From positions 19,938-83,937 of the forward strand of contig DASYHP010000005.1 in the NCBI GenBank assembly GCA_035998495.1: a stretch of 64,000 nucleotides of DNA, given 5' to 3'. Every line of letters begins with the position of its first letter. Position 1 is the stretch's first letter. Below the pieces are notes generated by a model, which searched no databases, was not told the DNA's origin, and was given only the letters and a program-made list of their open reading frames with translations. This DNA is from Mesorhizobium_B sp035998495. Its GTDB lineage: Bacteria; Pseudomonadota; Alphaproteobacteria; Rhizobiales; Rhizobiaceae. Shown one piece after another: positions 49,812-58,388 of this stretch. The translations under genes were made by a program, and so were the position numbers.

Positions 49812-51386
49812 TTATTGGGCGAGGCGAACCTTCACCAGCGACTGCGCGATGTCGGCGAACGCGGTCAGCAGGGCCTCCGGGTCGCCAGCGTCATAGTAGT
49901 GCCCCGCGCTTGTCGCGCAGGCCTCGAGCATGGCCTTGGCCGGCCCGCTATCCACCTTGAAGGCCACCGTGAAGATCTCGATCTTCTGCGCCTTGGCGTA
50001 ATTGCAGAGCGTGATGGTGTCATCGTTCACCGCCAGCCGCTGCTCGGCATTGGCGCTGGCGAAGCCGCCGATGAACATGCTGTCGTTCTTTTTGTCTTTG
50101 TTGTCGGCGTCGTCTTTGCCCTTGAGGAAATCGGTGTTCAGGAGGCCGGTGAGGTTGGGACGGCGCGTGTTCAAGCCGTCGGTCATCAGCACGATCACCT
50201 TGCGCGGCTTGGTGTTGCTCGCGTCATAGGCCGCACCTTCCGTGAACGGCTCGGACGGCGAAAGCACATTGATGCCCCACATCAACCCGTTCGGGATATA
50301 GGTTTCGGGGATGTAGCCGGAGCGCGACGTGATCATGCCGGCGACTGCCGCCTCAACCTTGGCTTTGTCGGCCGTCAGCGGCACGATCTCGGTCAGGCAA
50401 CGCTGCGGCCTGTCGTGAAAGGTCATAAGGCCCGGATATTTGATGGCCGGCTCCTGGTCGTTCAGCACCAGCCTCGGCTGAGCGGTGTCCACGCGCATGC
50501 CGACGCATCCCTTCCACTTGTGCTCCACTTTGGACGTGGTCGTTCTGGCGGGTTGCGACGGCTGCGGCGGAACCCAGACCTGGGGTCCGTTGGGGATCTG
50601 CTCGTGTTTCACGCATGTCTTGGATTCAGGGATCGTGACCCATACCCCATCCTGTTCCACATCCCTGGCCGGGATGGTCTTCCACTCCTGGCAGGCGCCA
50701 TTCTTGGTCGGCTGGTGCCAATAGCCGTCCTTGGCCGGAACGGCGGCGACGGTGTTGGTGATAGTCTTGACGTAATCGTCAGGCGCCGACAGCCAAGCGG
50801 CCTTTCGGTGCTTGGTGCCGACATTGATCTGCTCGGCATAGGGCACCAGCGCCACGCGAATCTGGGCCTCCTTGTTCTTGAAGAGCTCACCCACTAGGCT
50901 TGTCGAGGCCTTCTTCAGCGTGCCGATCTTGTTGTCCTTGTTCATGGAATCCGTGTTGTCGAGGACGAGCGCGACCTCGACCGCGCCCGACATGCCCCGC
51001 ACGGCCCTGGCGAAGCTGCTCACGTCCATGCTCTTGATATTGGCCAGGCTCATGAAGGTCATGGGGACGCGGCCCTTCAACGTCACGCCCACTTCATCCT
51101 TTTTCGCGAGGTCCAGCGTTTCCACCGCCACCGTTTCGAAGGTTTTCGCCGCCGCATTCGCCTTGACGAAGCTTTCGGCCATGCCCCTCAGCTTGCCTTT
51201 GTCCGTTTCGCGCGAAGCGGCGAGGGTGAGCGACGCGCCGTCGGCCAGTTCTTGGAGGTGGCTGCTGGCTTGGCTCAGCCGCGCATAGTCCACGGCCAAG
51301 CCGACCCCGAGCAGAAGCGGCACCGAGATGACCGCCATCATGATGGCGTAGGCGCCCGAGCGATCCTTCAGAAGCTTCTTGAACAT
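49812..51386 (-). CDS. TadG-like Flp-pilus/VWA protein
   Basis: This 524-residue protein has a single N-terminal hydrophobic helix with a TadE/TadG-type start (MFKKLLKDRSGAYAIMMAVI), and the adjacent ADYARL-like motif is VDYARLSQASSHL. A VWA domain follows (VALVLDNTDSMNKDN with MIDAS-type DxTxS, and IVLMTDGLNTRRPN). A 60-residue cysteine-containing insert interrupts it. Such proteins are secreted or envelope-associated through Tad systems, yet no other tad gene lies here. Confidence 0.87.
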   Translation of the reverse strand: MFKKLLKDRSGAYAIMMAVISVPLLLGVGLAVDYARLSQASSHLQELADGASLTLAASRETDKGKLRGMAESFVKANAAAKTFETVAVETLDLAKKDEVGVTLKGRVPMTFMSLANIKSMDVSSFARAVRGMSGAVEVALVLDNTDSMNKDNKIGTLKKASTSLVGELFKNKEAQIRVALVPYAEQINVGTKHRKAAWLSAPDDYVKTITNTVAAVPAKDGYWHQPTKNGACQEWKTIPARDVEQDGVWVTIPESKTCVKHEQIPNGPQVWVPPQPSQPARTTTSKVEHKWKGCVGMRVDTAQPRLVLNDQEPAIKYPGLMTFHDRPQRCLTEIVPLTADKAKVEAAVAGMITSRSGYIPETYIPNGLMWGINVLSPSEPFTEGAAYDASNTKPRKVIVLMTDGLNTRRPNLTGLLNTDFLKGKDDADNKDKKNDSMFIGGFASANAEQRLAVNDDTITLCNYAKAQKIEIFTVAFKVDSGPAKAMLEACATSAGHYYDAGDPEALLTAFADIAQSLVKVRLAQ

Positions 51387-51526
51387 GATCGTGCCTCGCT
51401 GGCCCGCGCGCCCAAGGCGCAGGTCCTCCTTCCAGCGAGAGTGGCGCGGCAGGTGTTTCCGCTTGGTTGCCGAGGCGGCAAGTCCCTGCGGCGAGGGTTA
51501 AGGAAAGCCTTGCGCGCAGCTCGAAA

Positions 51527-52450
51527 TCACGGCCAGCGGGCGAGCGGGGGCAGGCTCGACAGGATCGCGGGCACATGGCCGCCGGTCTTCAGTCCGAAGA
51601 TCGTGCCGCGGTCGTAAAGGAGATTGAACTCCACGTAACGGCCGCGGCGCGCGAGCTGCTCGTTGCGCTCGGCCTCCGTCCAGCTCTGGCGAAAATTGCG
51701 GCGCACGATGTGCTCGTAGGCCACGATGAAGGCGCGGCCGACATCCCGCACGAAGCCGAAATCGGCGTTCCAGCCACCCCTGTCCTCGTCCGAATGCTGC
51801 CAGTCGAAGAAGATGCCGCCCACCCCGCGCGGCTCGTCGCGGTGGGGCAGAAAAAAATACTCGTCGCACCAGGCTTTCAGGCGCTCGTAGTCGGCCACGG
51901 CGGCGTGCTTCTCGCAGGTGAAGCGCATCGCCCTATGGAAGCTTTGCGCGTCGCTGTCCTCGGCCGTGCGGCGGCGGTCGAGCACGGGCGTCAGATCCGC
52001 GCCGCCGCCGAACCACCAGCGCGTGGTCGCCACCATGCGCGTGTTCATGTGGACGGTGGGCACATGTGGGTTGCGGGGGTGGGCGATCAGCGAAATGCCG
52101 CTCGCCCAGAAGCGCGGATCGTCTTCAGCACCCGGCATGTTCCTGGCGAACTCCGGCGAGAACTCCCCATGGACGGTCGAGGTGTGGACGCCGACCTTCT
52201 CGAAGAGCCGGCCTTCCGTCATCAGCGACATCATCCCGCCGCCGCCGCGGCCCTCGTCACGACGCCATGGCGCGCGGCGGAAGCGGCCGGGCGCCTCGGG
52301 GGCGCCGTCGAGCTCATCCTCGAGCGCCTCGAAGTTCAAGCAGATGCGGTCGCGCAGGGACTCGAACCAGGCGCGCGCCTCGGCCTTGCGCTCCTCGATG
52401 TCGGCGGGCAGGCCGGCGGGGATGTCTGGGCGTTCCACGTAAGGCCTCAT
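51527..52450 (-). CDS. hemF: Coproporphyrinogen III oxidase, aerobic (HemF)
   Basis: This 307-residue oxygen-dependent enzyme converts coproporphyrinogen III to protoporphyrinogen IX in haem synthesis. Motifs HPRNPHVPTVHMNTRMV, WWFGGGADLTP, HRDEPRGVGGIFFDW and RGRYVEFNLLYDRGTIFGLK are all present. The ATG at 52450 (MRPYVERPDI) is chosen; the frame is open much further upstream but only as a shadow. A short gene on the other strand begins 72 bases away. Confidence 0.95.
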   Translation of the reverse strand: MRPYVERPDIPAGLPADIEERKAEARAWFESLRDRICLNFEALEDELDGAPEAPGRFRRAPWRRDEGRGGGGMMSLMTEGRLFEKVGVHTSTVHGEFSPEFARNMPGAEDDPRFWASGISLIAHPRNPHVPTVHMNTRMVATTRWWFGGGADLTPVLDRRRTAEDSDAQSFHRAMRFTCEKHAAVADYERLKAWCDEYFFLPHRDEPRGVGGIFFDWQHSDEDRGGWNADFGFVRDVGRAFIVAYEHIVRRNFRQSWTEAERNEQLARRGRYVEFNLLYDRGTIFGLKTGGHVPAILSSLPPLARWP

Positions 52451-52522
52451 TTGCGTTTCGGTTGAACGTCCAAGCCTGCCGAAAGACTCGATTTTCGCCT
52501 TCTTCGTCACTAACTTCCGCCC

Positions 52523-52801
52523 ATGAAGGGTCAAGGAGTTCTTGTGCGTTCGCCTCGCCGGCCCGCGCTCGACGGGCTTAAGCAAAAGCTGGTGCGCGCC
52601 CGCACCGCGACCACCGACCGGCCGCGCGACGGTTTCCTGCGCGAGACCTTCGTGCTTCCCCGCACCCACGCGCGCGAGAAGGCGCGGGAATGGTTCAGCC
52701 GCTGGCCCAAGCAGGCTTATTGGACGGAAGTGGAGAGCTGGGTCGAGCGCCCCGGCGACGTGATCGAGTTCACGATCCGACGCCTGCCGGCGGCCGACTG
52801 A
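52523..52801 (+). CDS. Hypothetical small basic protein
   Basis: This 92-residue protein, MKGQGVLVRSPRRPALDGLK, then AREKAREWFSRWPKQAYWTE and VESWVERPGDVIEFTIRRLP, has no signal peptide. The W-rich patch WFSRWPKQAYW is distinctive. I do not recognise the family. Its last 32 bases overlap the convergent end of trmL, which supports it weakly, since both are real only if the overlap is tolerated. The region is divergent from hemF. Confidence 0.6.
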   Translation: MKGQGVLVRSPRRPALDGLKQKLVRARTATTDRPRDGFLRETFVLPRTHAREKAREWFSRWPKQAYWTEVESWVERPGDVIEFTIRRLPAAD

Positions 52802-53279
52802 AACCGCCGGTCTGACACACCGCCTCGGTCGCGGCAACCGCCGCCGACATGGCCAAGTTCAGGCTGCGCCCGCCGCCCGGCATCGGGATGAGGAGCCGCG
52901 CGTCGGCGGCTTCGTGAACGTGAAGAGGCGCGCCGGCCGATTCGCGGCCGAACAGAAGAATGTCGGAAGGTTTATAGCGCCAGTCGGTGAAAGGCCGGTC
53001 GCCTTTGGTGCTGAAGAGCAGCAGACGCCGGCCTTCGCTTCTCCGCCACGCTTCGAACGCCTCCCAATCGTCGTGGCGCCTGAGGCTCGCCAGTTCGAGA
53101 TAATCCATGCCGGCGCGGCGGAGCGCCCGGTCGGAAAAATCGAAGCCAGCCGGGCCGATCACGTCCACGGCGATGCCGAGGCAGGCCCCGAGCCGCAGGA
53201 TCGCGCCGGTGTTGCCGGCGATGTCGGGCTGGAACAGCGCGATGCGGGGGAGGGCCGCTGAAGGCAAAGGCTCGCTCAT
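52770..53279 (-). CDS. trmL: tRNA (cytidine/uridine-34 2'-O)-methyltransferase TrmL
   Basis: This 169-residue SPOUT-class methyltransferase has IALFQPDIAGNTGAILRLGA near the N-terminus, LLFGRESAGAP and IPMPGGGRSLNLAMSAAVAA, which form the knotted SAM site. It methylates the wobble ribose of tRNA-Leu isoacceptors. The start codon ATG lies at 53279, divergent from the ABC transporter genes about 185 bases away. Confidence 0.93.
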   Translation of the reverse strand: MSEPLPSAALPRIALFQPDIAGNTGAILRLGACLGIAVDVIGPAGFDFSDRALRRAGMDYLELASLRRHDDWEAFEAWRRSEGRRLLLFSTKGDRPFTDWRYKPSDILLFGRESAGAPLHVHEAADARLLIPMPGGGRSLNLAMSAAVAATEAVCQTGGFSRPPAGVGS

Positions 53280-53463
53280 GCTCGGGTGTCACATGGGGCT
53301 CAAAGCATAAGCCGCCTAGGTTGGCACCAAGGGCCGAAGCGGTGAACCCTTCCCCTTCGGGCTCCCGAACCTTATCTGCGGTTTGCGCTTCCCTGAACGC
53401 GCATCCGCAGTCCCGCTCCCCTCACCGTCGGCGGCCCGAACTGCCCAAGAATTCCGAGGCTGC

Positions 53464-55344
53464 ATGTCGCTCTTCGCCAAATTCGAGAACCTTCTCGATC
53501 CCTTCCCGCCCGAAGAGCCGGTCGAGCCGCCGAAGACGCTGATCGCCTTCTGCCTGCACTACACCAAAGGCGCGTGGCCGCTCGTCGCCGCGCTCGCCGC
53601 GCTGATGGCGCTGATCGCCATCACAGAAGTGACGCTGTTCGCCTTCCTGGGCAATATCGTCGATTGGCTGTCCGAGCAGAACCGCGACACCTTCCTCGCA
53701 AGTGAGGGATGGAAGCTCGCAGGCATGGCGGCCGTGCTGTTCGTGCTGCCGGTCCTGGTGACCCTTTACTCGCTCCTCAACCAGCAGGCCCTGCTCGGCA
53801 ATTATCCCATGCGGATCCGCTGGCAGGTGCACCGCTATCTGCTCAAGCAGAGCATGGCCTTTTATCAGGACGAGTTCGCGGGCCGGATCGCGACCAAGCT
53901 CATGCAGACGGCGCTCGCCGTGCGCGAATGCGTCATCAAGCTGATCGACGTGGTGAACTATGTGGTGGTCTACTTCCTCGGCGTCCTGGTGATCGTCGGC
54001 TCGGCCGACTGGCGCCTAGCGGCGCCCCTGGCCGTTTGGGCAGTCGGCTACATGCTGCTGCTCTGCTACTTCGTCCCGCGGCTGGGCGCGGCGTCCGAGC
54101 GGCAGGCGGATGCGCGCTCCACCATGACGGGCCGCGTGGTGGACAGCTATGCCAACATCCAGACGGTGAAGCTGTTCAGCCACGCCCGGCGCGAGGCAGG
54201 CTACGCCAGGGAGGGCATGGCGAGCTTCCTGGGCACGGTGCATGTGTCCATGCGTCTCGTCACTTGGCTTTATGCCACGCTTTACGTGCTCAACTCGCTG
54301 CTGCTCCTCAGCGTCGGCGGGCTTGCGATCGCGCTCTGGCTCGGCGAGGCGGTGACGGTGGGCTCGGTGGCCGTCGCCATCGGCCTCGTGCTCCGGCTTT
54401 GGGGCATGTCGCAGTGGATCATGTGGGAGATGACGGGACTGTTCGAGAGCGTCGGCACGGTGCAGGACGGCATCAGTTCCATCTCCATGCCGCGGCTCGT
54501 GGAGGACGCGCCGAATGCCAAGCCCATCCGCGTGACGTCAGGCGAAATCCGCTTCGAGAATGTCGGCTTCCATTACGGCAAGGGCAAGGGCGTCATCGAC
54601 AATCTCAATCTCGTCGTGCGGCCGGGCGAGAAAGTGGGCCTGGTCGGCCGCTCGGGCGCGGGCAAATCGACCCTGGTCAACCTGCTCCTGCGCTTCTACG
54701 ACGTGGAGCAGGGCCGCATCCTCGTGGACGGGCAGGACATCGCCCTCGTGAACCAGGACTCGCTGCGCGGGCAGATCGGCGTCGTCACCCAGGACACCTC
54801 GCTTCTGCACCGCTCGGTCGCCGAGAACATCCTATACGGTCGTCCGGACGCGACCGAAGCCATGGTCCGCGACGCCGCGGCGCGCGCGGAGGCTCTTCAA
54901 TTCATCGGGAGCCTCGGCGACCTTTCTGGACGGCGCGGCTTCGACGCCCATGTTGGGGAGCGCGGCGTCAAGCTCTCGGGCGGGCAGCGCCAGCGTATCG
55001 CCATCGCCCGCGTGATGCTGAAAGACGCGCCGATCCTGATTCTGGACGAAGCGACCTCGGCGCTGGATTCGGAAGTGGAGGCCGCCATCCAGGAGAATCT
55101 TTACCGCTTGATGGAGGGAAAGACCGTCATCGCCATCGCCCACCGGCTTTCCACCATCGCCGCCATGGACCGCCTCGTGGTGATGGACAAAGGCCGCATC
55201 GTCGAAGAAGGCACACATGAGGAGCTGGTCGCCCGCGGCGGCCTTTACGCCAACCTATGGCGGCGCCAGTCCGGCGGCTTCCTCCATCTTGATGCGCCGG
55301 CGGTCGAGACGGCGGCGCTGCAGCCGGTGAGGGCGGCCGAATGA
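53464..55344 (+). CDS. ABC exporter half-transporter (membrane-ATPase fusion), first of pair
   Basis: This 626-residue protein has an exporter-type transmembrane domain of six helices to about residue 320 and an ATPase domain with Walker A VGRSGAGKSTLVNLL, Q-loop VVTQDTSLLHRSVAENI, signature KLSGGQRQRIAIARVM and Walker B ILILDEATSALDSE. The ATG at 53464 gives MSLFAKFENLLDPF. Its stop overlaps the next gene's start (ATGA) and the two share strong similarity, suggesting a heterodimeric exporter. Substrate unknown. It precedes petABC. Confidence 0.9.
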   Translation: MSLFAKFENLLDPFPPEEPVEPPKTLIAFCLHYTKGAWPLVAALAALMALIAITEVTLFAFLGNIVDWLSEQNRDTFLASEGWKLAGMAAVLFVLPVLVTLYSLLNQQALLGNYPMRIRWQVHRYLLKQSMAFYQDEFAGRIATKLMQTALAVRECVIKLIDVVNYVVVYFLGVLVIVGSADWRLAAPLAVWAVGYMLLLCYFVPRLGAASERQADARSTMTGRVVDSYANIQTVKLFSHARREAGYAREGMASFLGTVHVSMRLVTWLYATLYVLNSLLLLSVGGLAIALWLGEAVTVGSVAVAIGLVLRLWGMSQWIMWEMTGLFESVGTVQDGISSISMPRLVEDAPNAKPIRVTSGEIRFENVGFHYGKGKGVIDNLNLVVRPGEKVGLVGRSGAGKSTLVNLLLRFYDVEQGRILVDGQDIALVNQDSLRGQIGVVTQDTSLLHRSVAENILYGRPDATEAMVRDAAARAEALQFIGSLGDLSGRRGFDAHVGERGVKLSGGQRQRIAIARVMLKDAPILILDEATSALDSEVEAAIQENLYRLMEGKTVIAIAHRLSTIAAMDRLVVMDKGRIVEEGTHEELVARGGLYANLWRRQSGGFLHLDAPAVETAALQPVRAAE

Positions 55345-57266
55345 CGGTCGAGGCCGGCCAGGGGCCGGACATCATTGAGCCTGTCCTGAGCTCCGACGAG
55401 GCGCGCCCGTCCTGGCGCGAGCGCTTCTGGCGGCGGCTTGAGACCGCGATCGACCCTTTCCACGACACGCCGCGCGAGGTCCTGCCGCAATCCGCGTGGC
55501 AGTTCATCCTGTTCTTCGCCGCCCAGAGCAAGGGGCTGTTCCTCGTGCTGCTCGTCATCGGCGGCCTCGCGGGCGCGGTGGACGCCGCCCTCTATTGGGC
55601 CGTGGGCTGGCTCATCGACCTGCTCGACGGCTCCTCGCCCGAACGGCTTTATGCCGATCACTGGGCGGAACTCCTCGGGCTCCTCTTCCTGCTCGTCGTG
55701 GTGCGCACGCTCATCATGGTGGCTTCGGCCGCCATTGAGCAGCAGGTGATCACGCCTGGCTTCTACAACATGGTGCGCTGGCAGAGCTTTCGCCGCGTCA
55801 TCGAGCAGCCCTATGCCTTCTACCAGAACGACTTCGCCGGCCGCATCGCCACCAAGGTGACGCAGGCCGGCGAGGCGGTGGGCGACTTCATCACCAGCAT
55901 CCTGCAGACGATGTGGTCGTTCCTGACCTTCGTCTTTCTCACCTTCTCGATCCTGGTGTCGCTCGATCCGCTGATGGGCGTGGTGATCGGGTTGTGGTTC
56001 GCGGGCTACATGGCGATCGTGCGCTTTCTCCTGCCCAAGATGCGCCGGGCGAGCCGCGAAACCGCCGACCAGCGCTCGATCTTCAACGGCCGGCTTGTCG
56101 ATAGCTTCACCAACATCCTGGCCGTGAAGCTGTTCGACAGCGGGCGGCGCGAGCACACCTATGTGCGCGAGGGCCTCCAGAACTTCTTGAACGCCCTTTG
56201 GCGCCTGAGCCGTTCGGTGACCACCGTGCGTTCGGCGGTGGCCGCGCTGAACGGCCTCATGATGGGTGGCGTGGCCGCGGTCGCCGTGCAGCAATGGGTC
56301 GAAGGCGGCATCTCGTCGGGCGCGATCGCGGCGGCCCTGGGCCTGGTGTTCCGCCTCAACCAGATGTCGAGCTGGATGATGTTCAACATCAACGGCCTGA
56401 TCCGCAACTACGGCACCATCCAGGACGCGGTTCGGACGATCTCGGTGGAGCCCGCGATTCGGGACAAGCCCGAGGCGGCGGCGGTCCCGCGTGTGAAGGG
56501 CGACATCCGCTTCGAGAACGTGTCCTTCCACTACGGGAAGGGCGAGGGGATCATCGAGAACCTCAACCTGCACATCCGCGCGGGCGAGCGCGTAGCGCTT
56601 GTCGGTCCGTCTGGCGCGGGCAAGACCACGGTCGTCAACCTGATGCTCCGACTCTTCGACGTGGAGGGCGGGCGCATCCTCATTGACGGGCGCGACATCC
56701 GCACCCTGACGCAGGCCTCGCTTCGCCAGCAGTTCGGCGTGGTCAGCCAGGAAGCGATGCTGATGCACCGCTCGATCCGGGACAATATCGCTTATGGCCG
56801 GCCCGGCGCGAGCATGGCCGAGGTCGAGGACGCGGCCAGGCGCGCCGCCGCCCACGACTTCATCATGGGCGTGGCCGACCCGCAGGGGCGGAAAGGCTAC
56901 GACGCTCATGTGGGCGAGCGCGGCATCAAGCTTTCGGGCGGCCAGCGCCAGCGAATCGCCATCGCCCGCATGATGCTCAAGGATGCGCCGATCCTCATCC
57001 TCGACGAGGCGACATCCGCGCTCGACTCGGAAGTGGAGGCGGCGATCCAGGACAACCTGTTCCGCCTCATGGAAGGCAAGACGGTTCTGGCGGTTGCCCA
57101 CCGTCTGTCGACCATCGCGGCGCTGGACCGCCTGGTCGTGCTCGACGGGGGCCGCATCGTGGAAGAGGGCACCCATGAGGAGCTCATCCGCCGCGGCGGC
57201 CTTTACGCGGGCTTGTGGAAGCGCCAGTCCGGCGGGTTTCTCGCGACCCGCTTGGCCGCAGAGTAG
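55341..57266 (+). CDS. ABC exporter half-transporter, second of pair
   Basis: This 641-residue half-transporter has an N-terminal cytosolic extension of about 40 residues before the first helix, Walker A VGPSGAGKTTVVNLM, signature KLSGGQRQRIAIARMM, Walker B ILILDEATSALDSE and H-loop AHRLSTIAALDRL. Its ATPase domain closely matches the first gene (same GKGxGxIxNLNL strand and LMHRSIRDNIAYGRPGA). This suggests duplication. The pair is translated in tandem with a four-base overlap. Confidence 0.91.
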   Translation: MTVEAGQGPDIIEPVLSSDEARPSWRERFWRRLETAIDPFHDTPREVLPQSAWQFILFFAAQSKGLFLVLLVIGGLAGAVDAALYWAVGWLIDLLDGSSPERLYADHWAELLGLLFLLVVVRTLIMVASAAIEQQVITPGFYNMVRWQSFRRVIEQPYAFYQNDFAGRIATKVTQAGEAVGDFITSILQTMWSFLTFVFLTFSILVSLDPLMGVVIGLWFAGYMAIVRFLLPKMRRASRETADQRSIFNGRLVDSFTNILAVKLFDSGRREHTYVREGLQNFLNALWRLSRSVTTVRSAVAALNGLMMGGVAAVAVQQWVEGGISSGAIAAALGLVFRLNQMSSWMMFNINGLIRNYGTIQDAVRTISVEPAIRDKPEAAAVPRVKGDIRFENVSFHYGKGEGIIENLNLHIRAGERVALVGPSGAGKTTVVNLMLRLFDVEGGRILIDGRDIRTLTQASLRQQFGVVSQEAMLMHRSIRDNIAYGRPGASMAEVEDAARRAAAHDFIMGVADPQGRKGYDAHVGERGIKLSGGQRQRIAIARMMLKDAPILILDEATSALDSEVEAAIQDNLFRLMEGKTVLAVAHRLSTIAALDRLVVLDGGRIVEEGTHEELIRRGGLYAGLWKRQSGGFLATRLAAE

Positions 57267-57278
57267 GAATTCGTCGTC

Positions 57279-57587
57279 ATGTCACTGCGTCCGCCCGCCC
57301 TGGGCCGGGTCACGCCGGAAACGGCGCTCGATCTTCTGGAACACGAAGTCGCCGGCGAGATGGCCTCCTCGCTCGGCCGCGCCGGCCGGCGCGTGGAGGA
57401 AACACTGGCTCGACTGGCGGCCGCGGAGGCGAGCGACCCCATGCGGCCCGACCTGCTCGCGGACGCCGCCGATGCCGTCTACTGGTATTTCATCCAGCGC
57501 GAGCTTTGCGGACTGCGCCGCCACGCCGACGTGATCCGCGAATACGGCATCCCCAATGCGGTTTTGGCGCGGCTCGGGGCGCGTTGA
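57279..57587 (+). CDS. Hypothetical alpha-helical protein
   Basis: This 102-residue protein is almost entirely helical by residue choice (TALDLLEHEVAGEMASSLGR, RVEETLARLAAAEASDPM) and ends YGIPNAVLARLGAR. It follows the second ABC gene by 12 bases and may be co-transcribed. No known motif, signal peptide or membrane segment is seen. I cannot assign a function. Confidence 0.65.
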   Translation: MSLRPPALGRVTPETALDLLEHEVAGEMASSLGRAGRRVEETLARLAAAEASDPMRPDLLADAADAVYWYFIQRELCGLRRHADVIREYGIPNAVLARLGAR

Positions 57588-57753
57588 AATCGCCGCCGCG
57601 CAGGCCGGCAACGCTGCCGCGACAGATTGCCGTTCGGCTTGACGCCATATGGACAAGGCCAAACCCCGCGCCTAGAACGCCGTCGAATGTTTGCCGGCCT
57701 CCGCCCGGACGGCGTGCGCGCGCCGGCAGCCCACAAAGCACAGGAATGATCGC

Positions 57754-58368
57754 GTGAGCGCACAGGACTCCGTTCCCGGCCCCGGCCTCGCCGCAGGTCA
57801 CGGCCACCACGTCTCGACGCCTGACGAGCCGACCCGGCGCGACTTCCTCTACATCGCGACGGGCGCCGTGGGCGCCGTGGGCGCCGCGGCCCTCGCATGG
57901 CCCTTCATCGACCAGTTCAGGCCGGACGCCGCGGCGCTCGCAATGGCCAGCATCGAGGTGGACGTGTCCTCCCTTGAGCCCGGCATGGCGCTGACCGCCA
58001 AGTGGCGCGGCAAGCCGATCTTCATCCGCAACCGCACGCCGGAGGAGGTCGAGGCCGCCGCCGGCGTTCCCCTCGAGGAACTCAAGGACCCCGTCGCCCG
58101 CAACGCCAATATCCCAGGCGAGGCCCCTGCCACCAACGAGGCGCGCTCGGCCGGAGAGGGCCGGGAGAACTGGATCATCATGATCGGCGTCTGCACGCAT
58201 CTGGGCTGCGTGCCGCTTGGCCAGGCCGGCGACTTCGGCGGCTGGTTCTGCCCCTGCCACGGCTCGCATTACGACACCGCCGGCCGCATCCGCGTCGGAC
58301 CCGCGCCGGAGAACCTGCTGATCCCGGTTTTCTCCTTCACCTCCGACACCACCATCCGCATCGGCTGA
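57754..58368 (+). CDS. petA: Ubiquinol-cytochrome c reductase Rieske iron-sulfur subunit
   Basis: This 204-residue protein starts at a GTG with CAGGAATGA upstream. A Tat-type signal, RRDFLYIATGAVGAVGAAAL, anchors the N-terminus. The 2Fe-2S ligands are CTHLGC and CPCHGSHYD (Cys/His pairs) at about 147-170. It is the Rieske subunit of the bc1 complex that oxidises ubiquinol. petB follows after 20 bases. Confidence 0.95.
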   Translation: MSAQDSVPGPGLAAGHGHHVSTPDEPTRRDFLYIATGAVGAVGAAALAWPFIDQFRPDAAALAMASIEVDVSSLEPGMALTAKWRGKPIFIRNRTPEEVEAAAGVPLEELKDPVARNANIPGEAPATNEARSAGEGRENWIIMIGVCTHLGCVPLGQAGDFGGWFCPCHGSHYDTAGRIRVGPAPENLLIPVFSFTSDTTIRIG

Positions 58369-58388
58369 CCTTCAGGAGCGAGACGACC

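Noticed and set aside
54480..57040. Possible gene conversion between the two ABC genes
   Set aside because: The ATPase segments are similar as expected of paralogues, and by eye I could not show identity patches above what conserved motifs explain.
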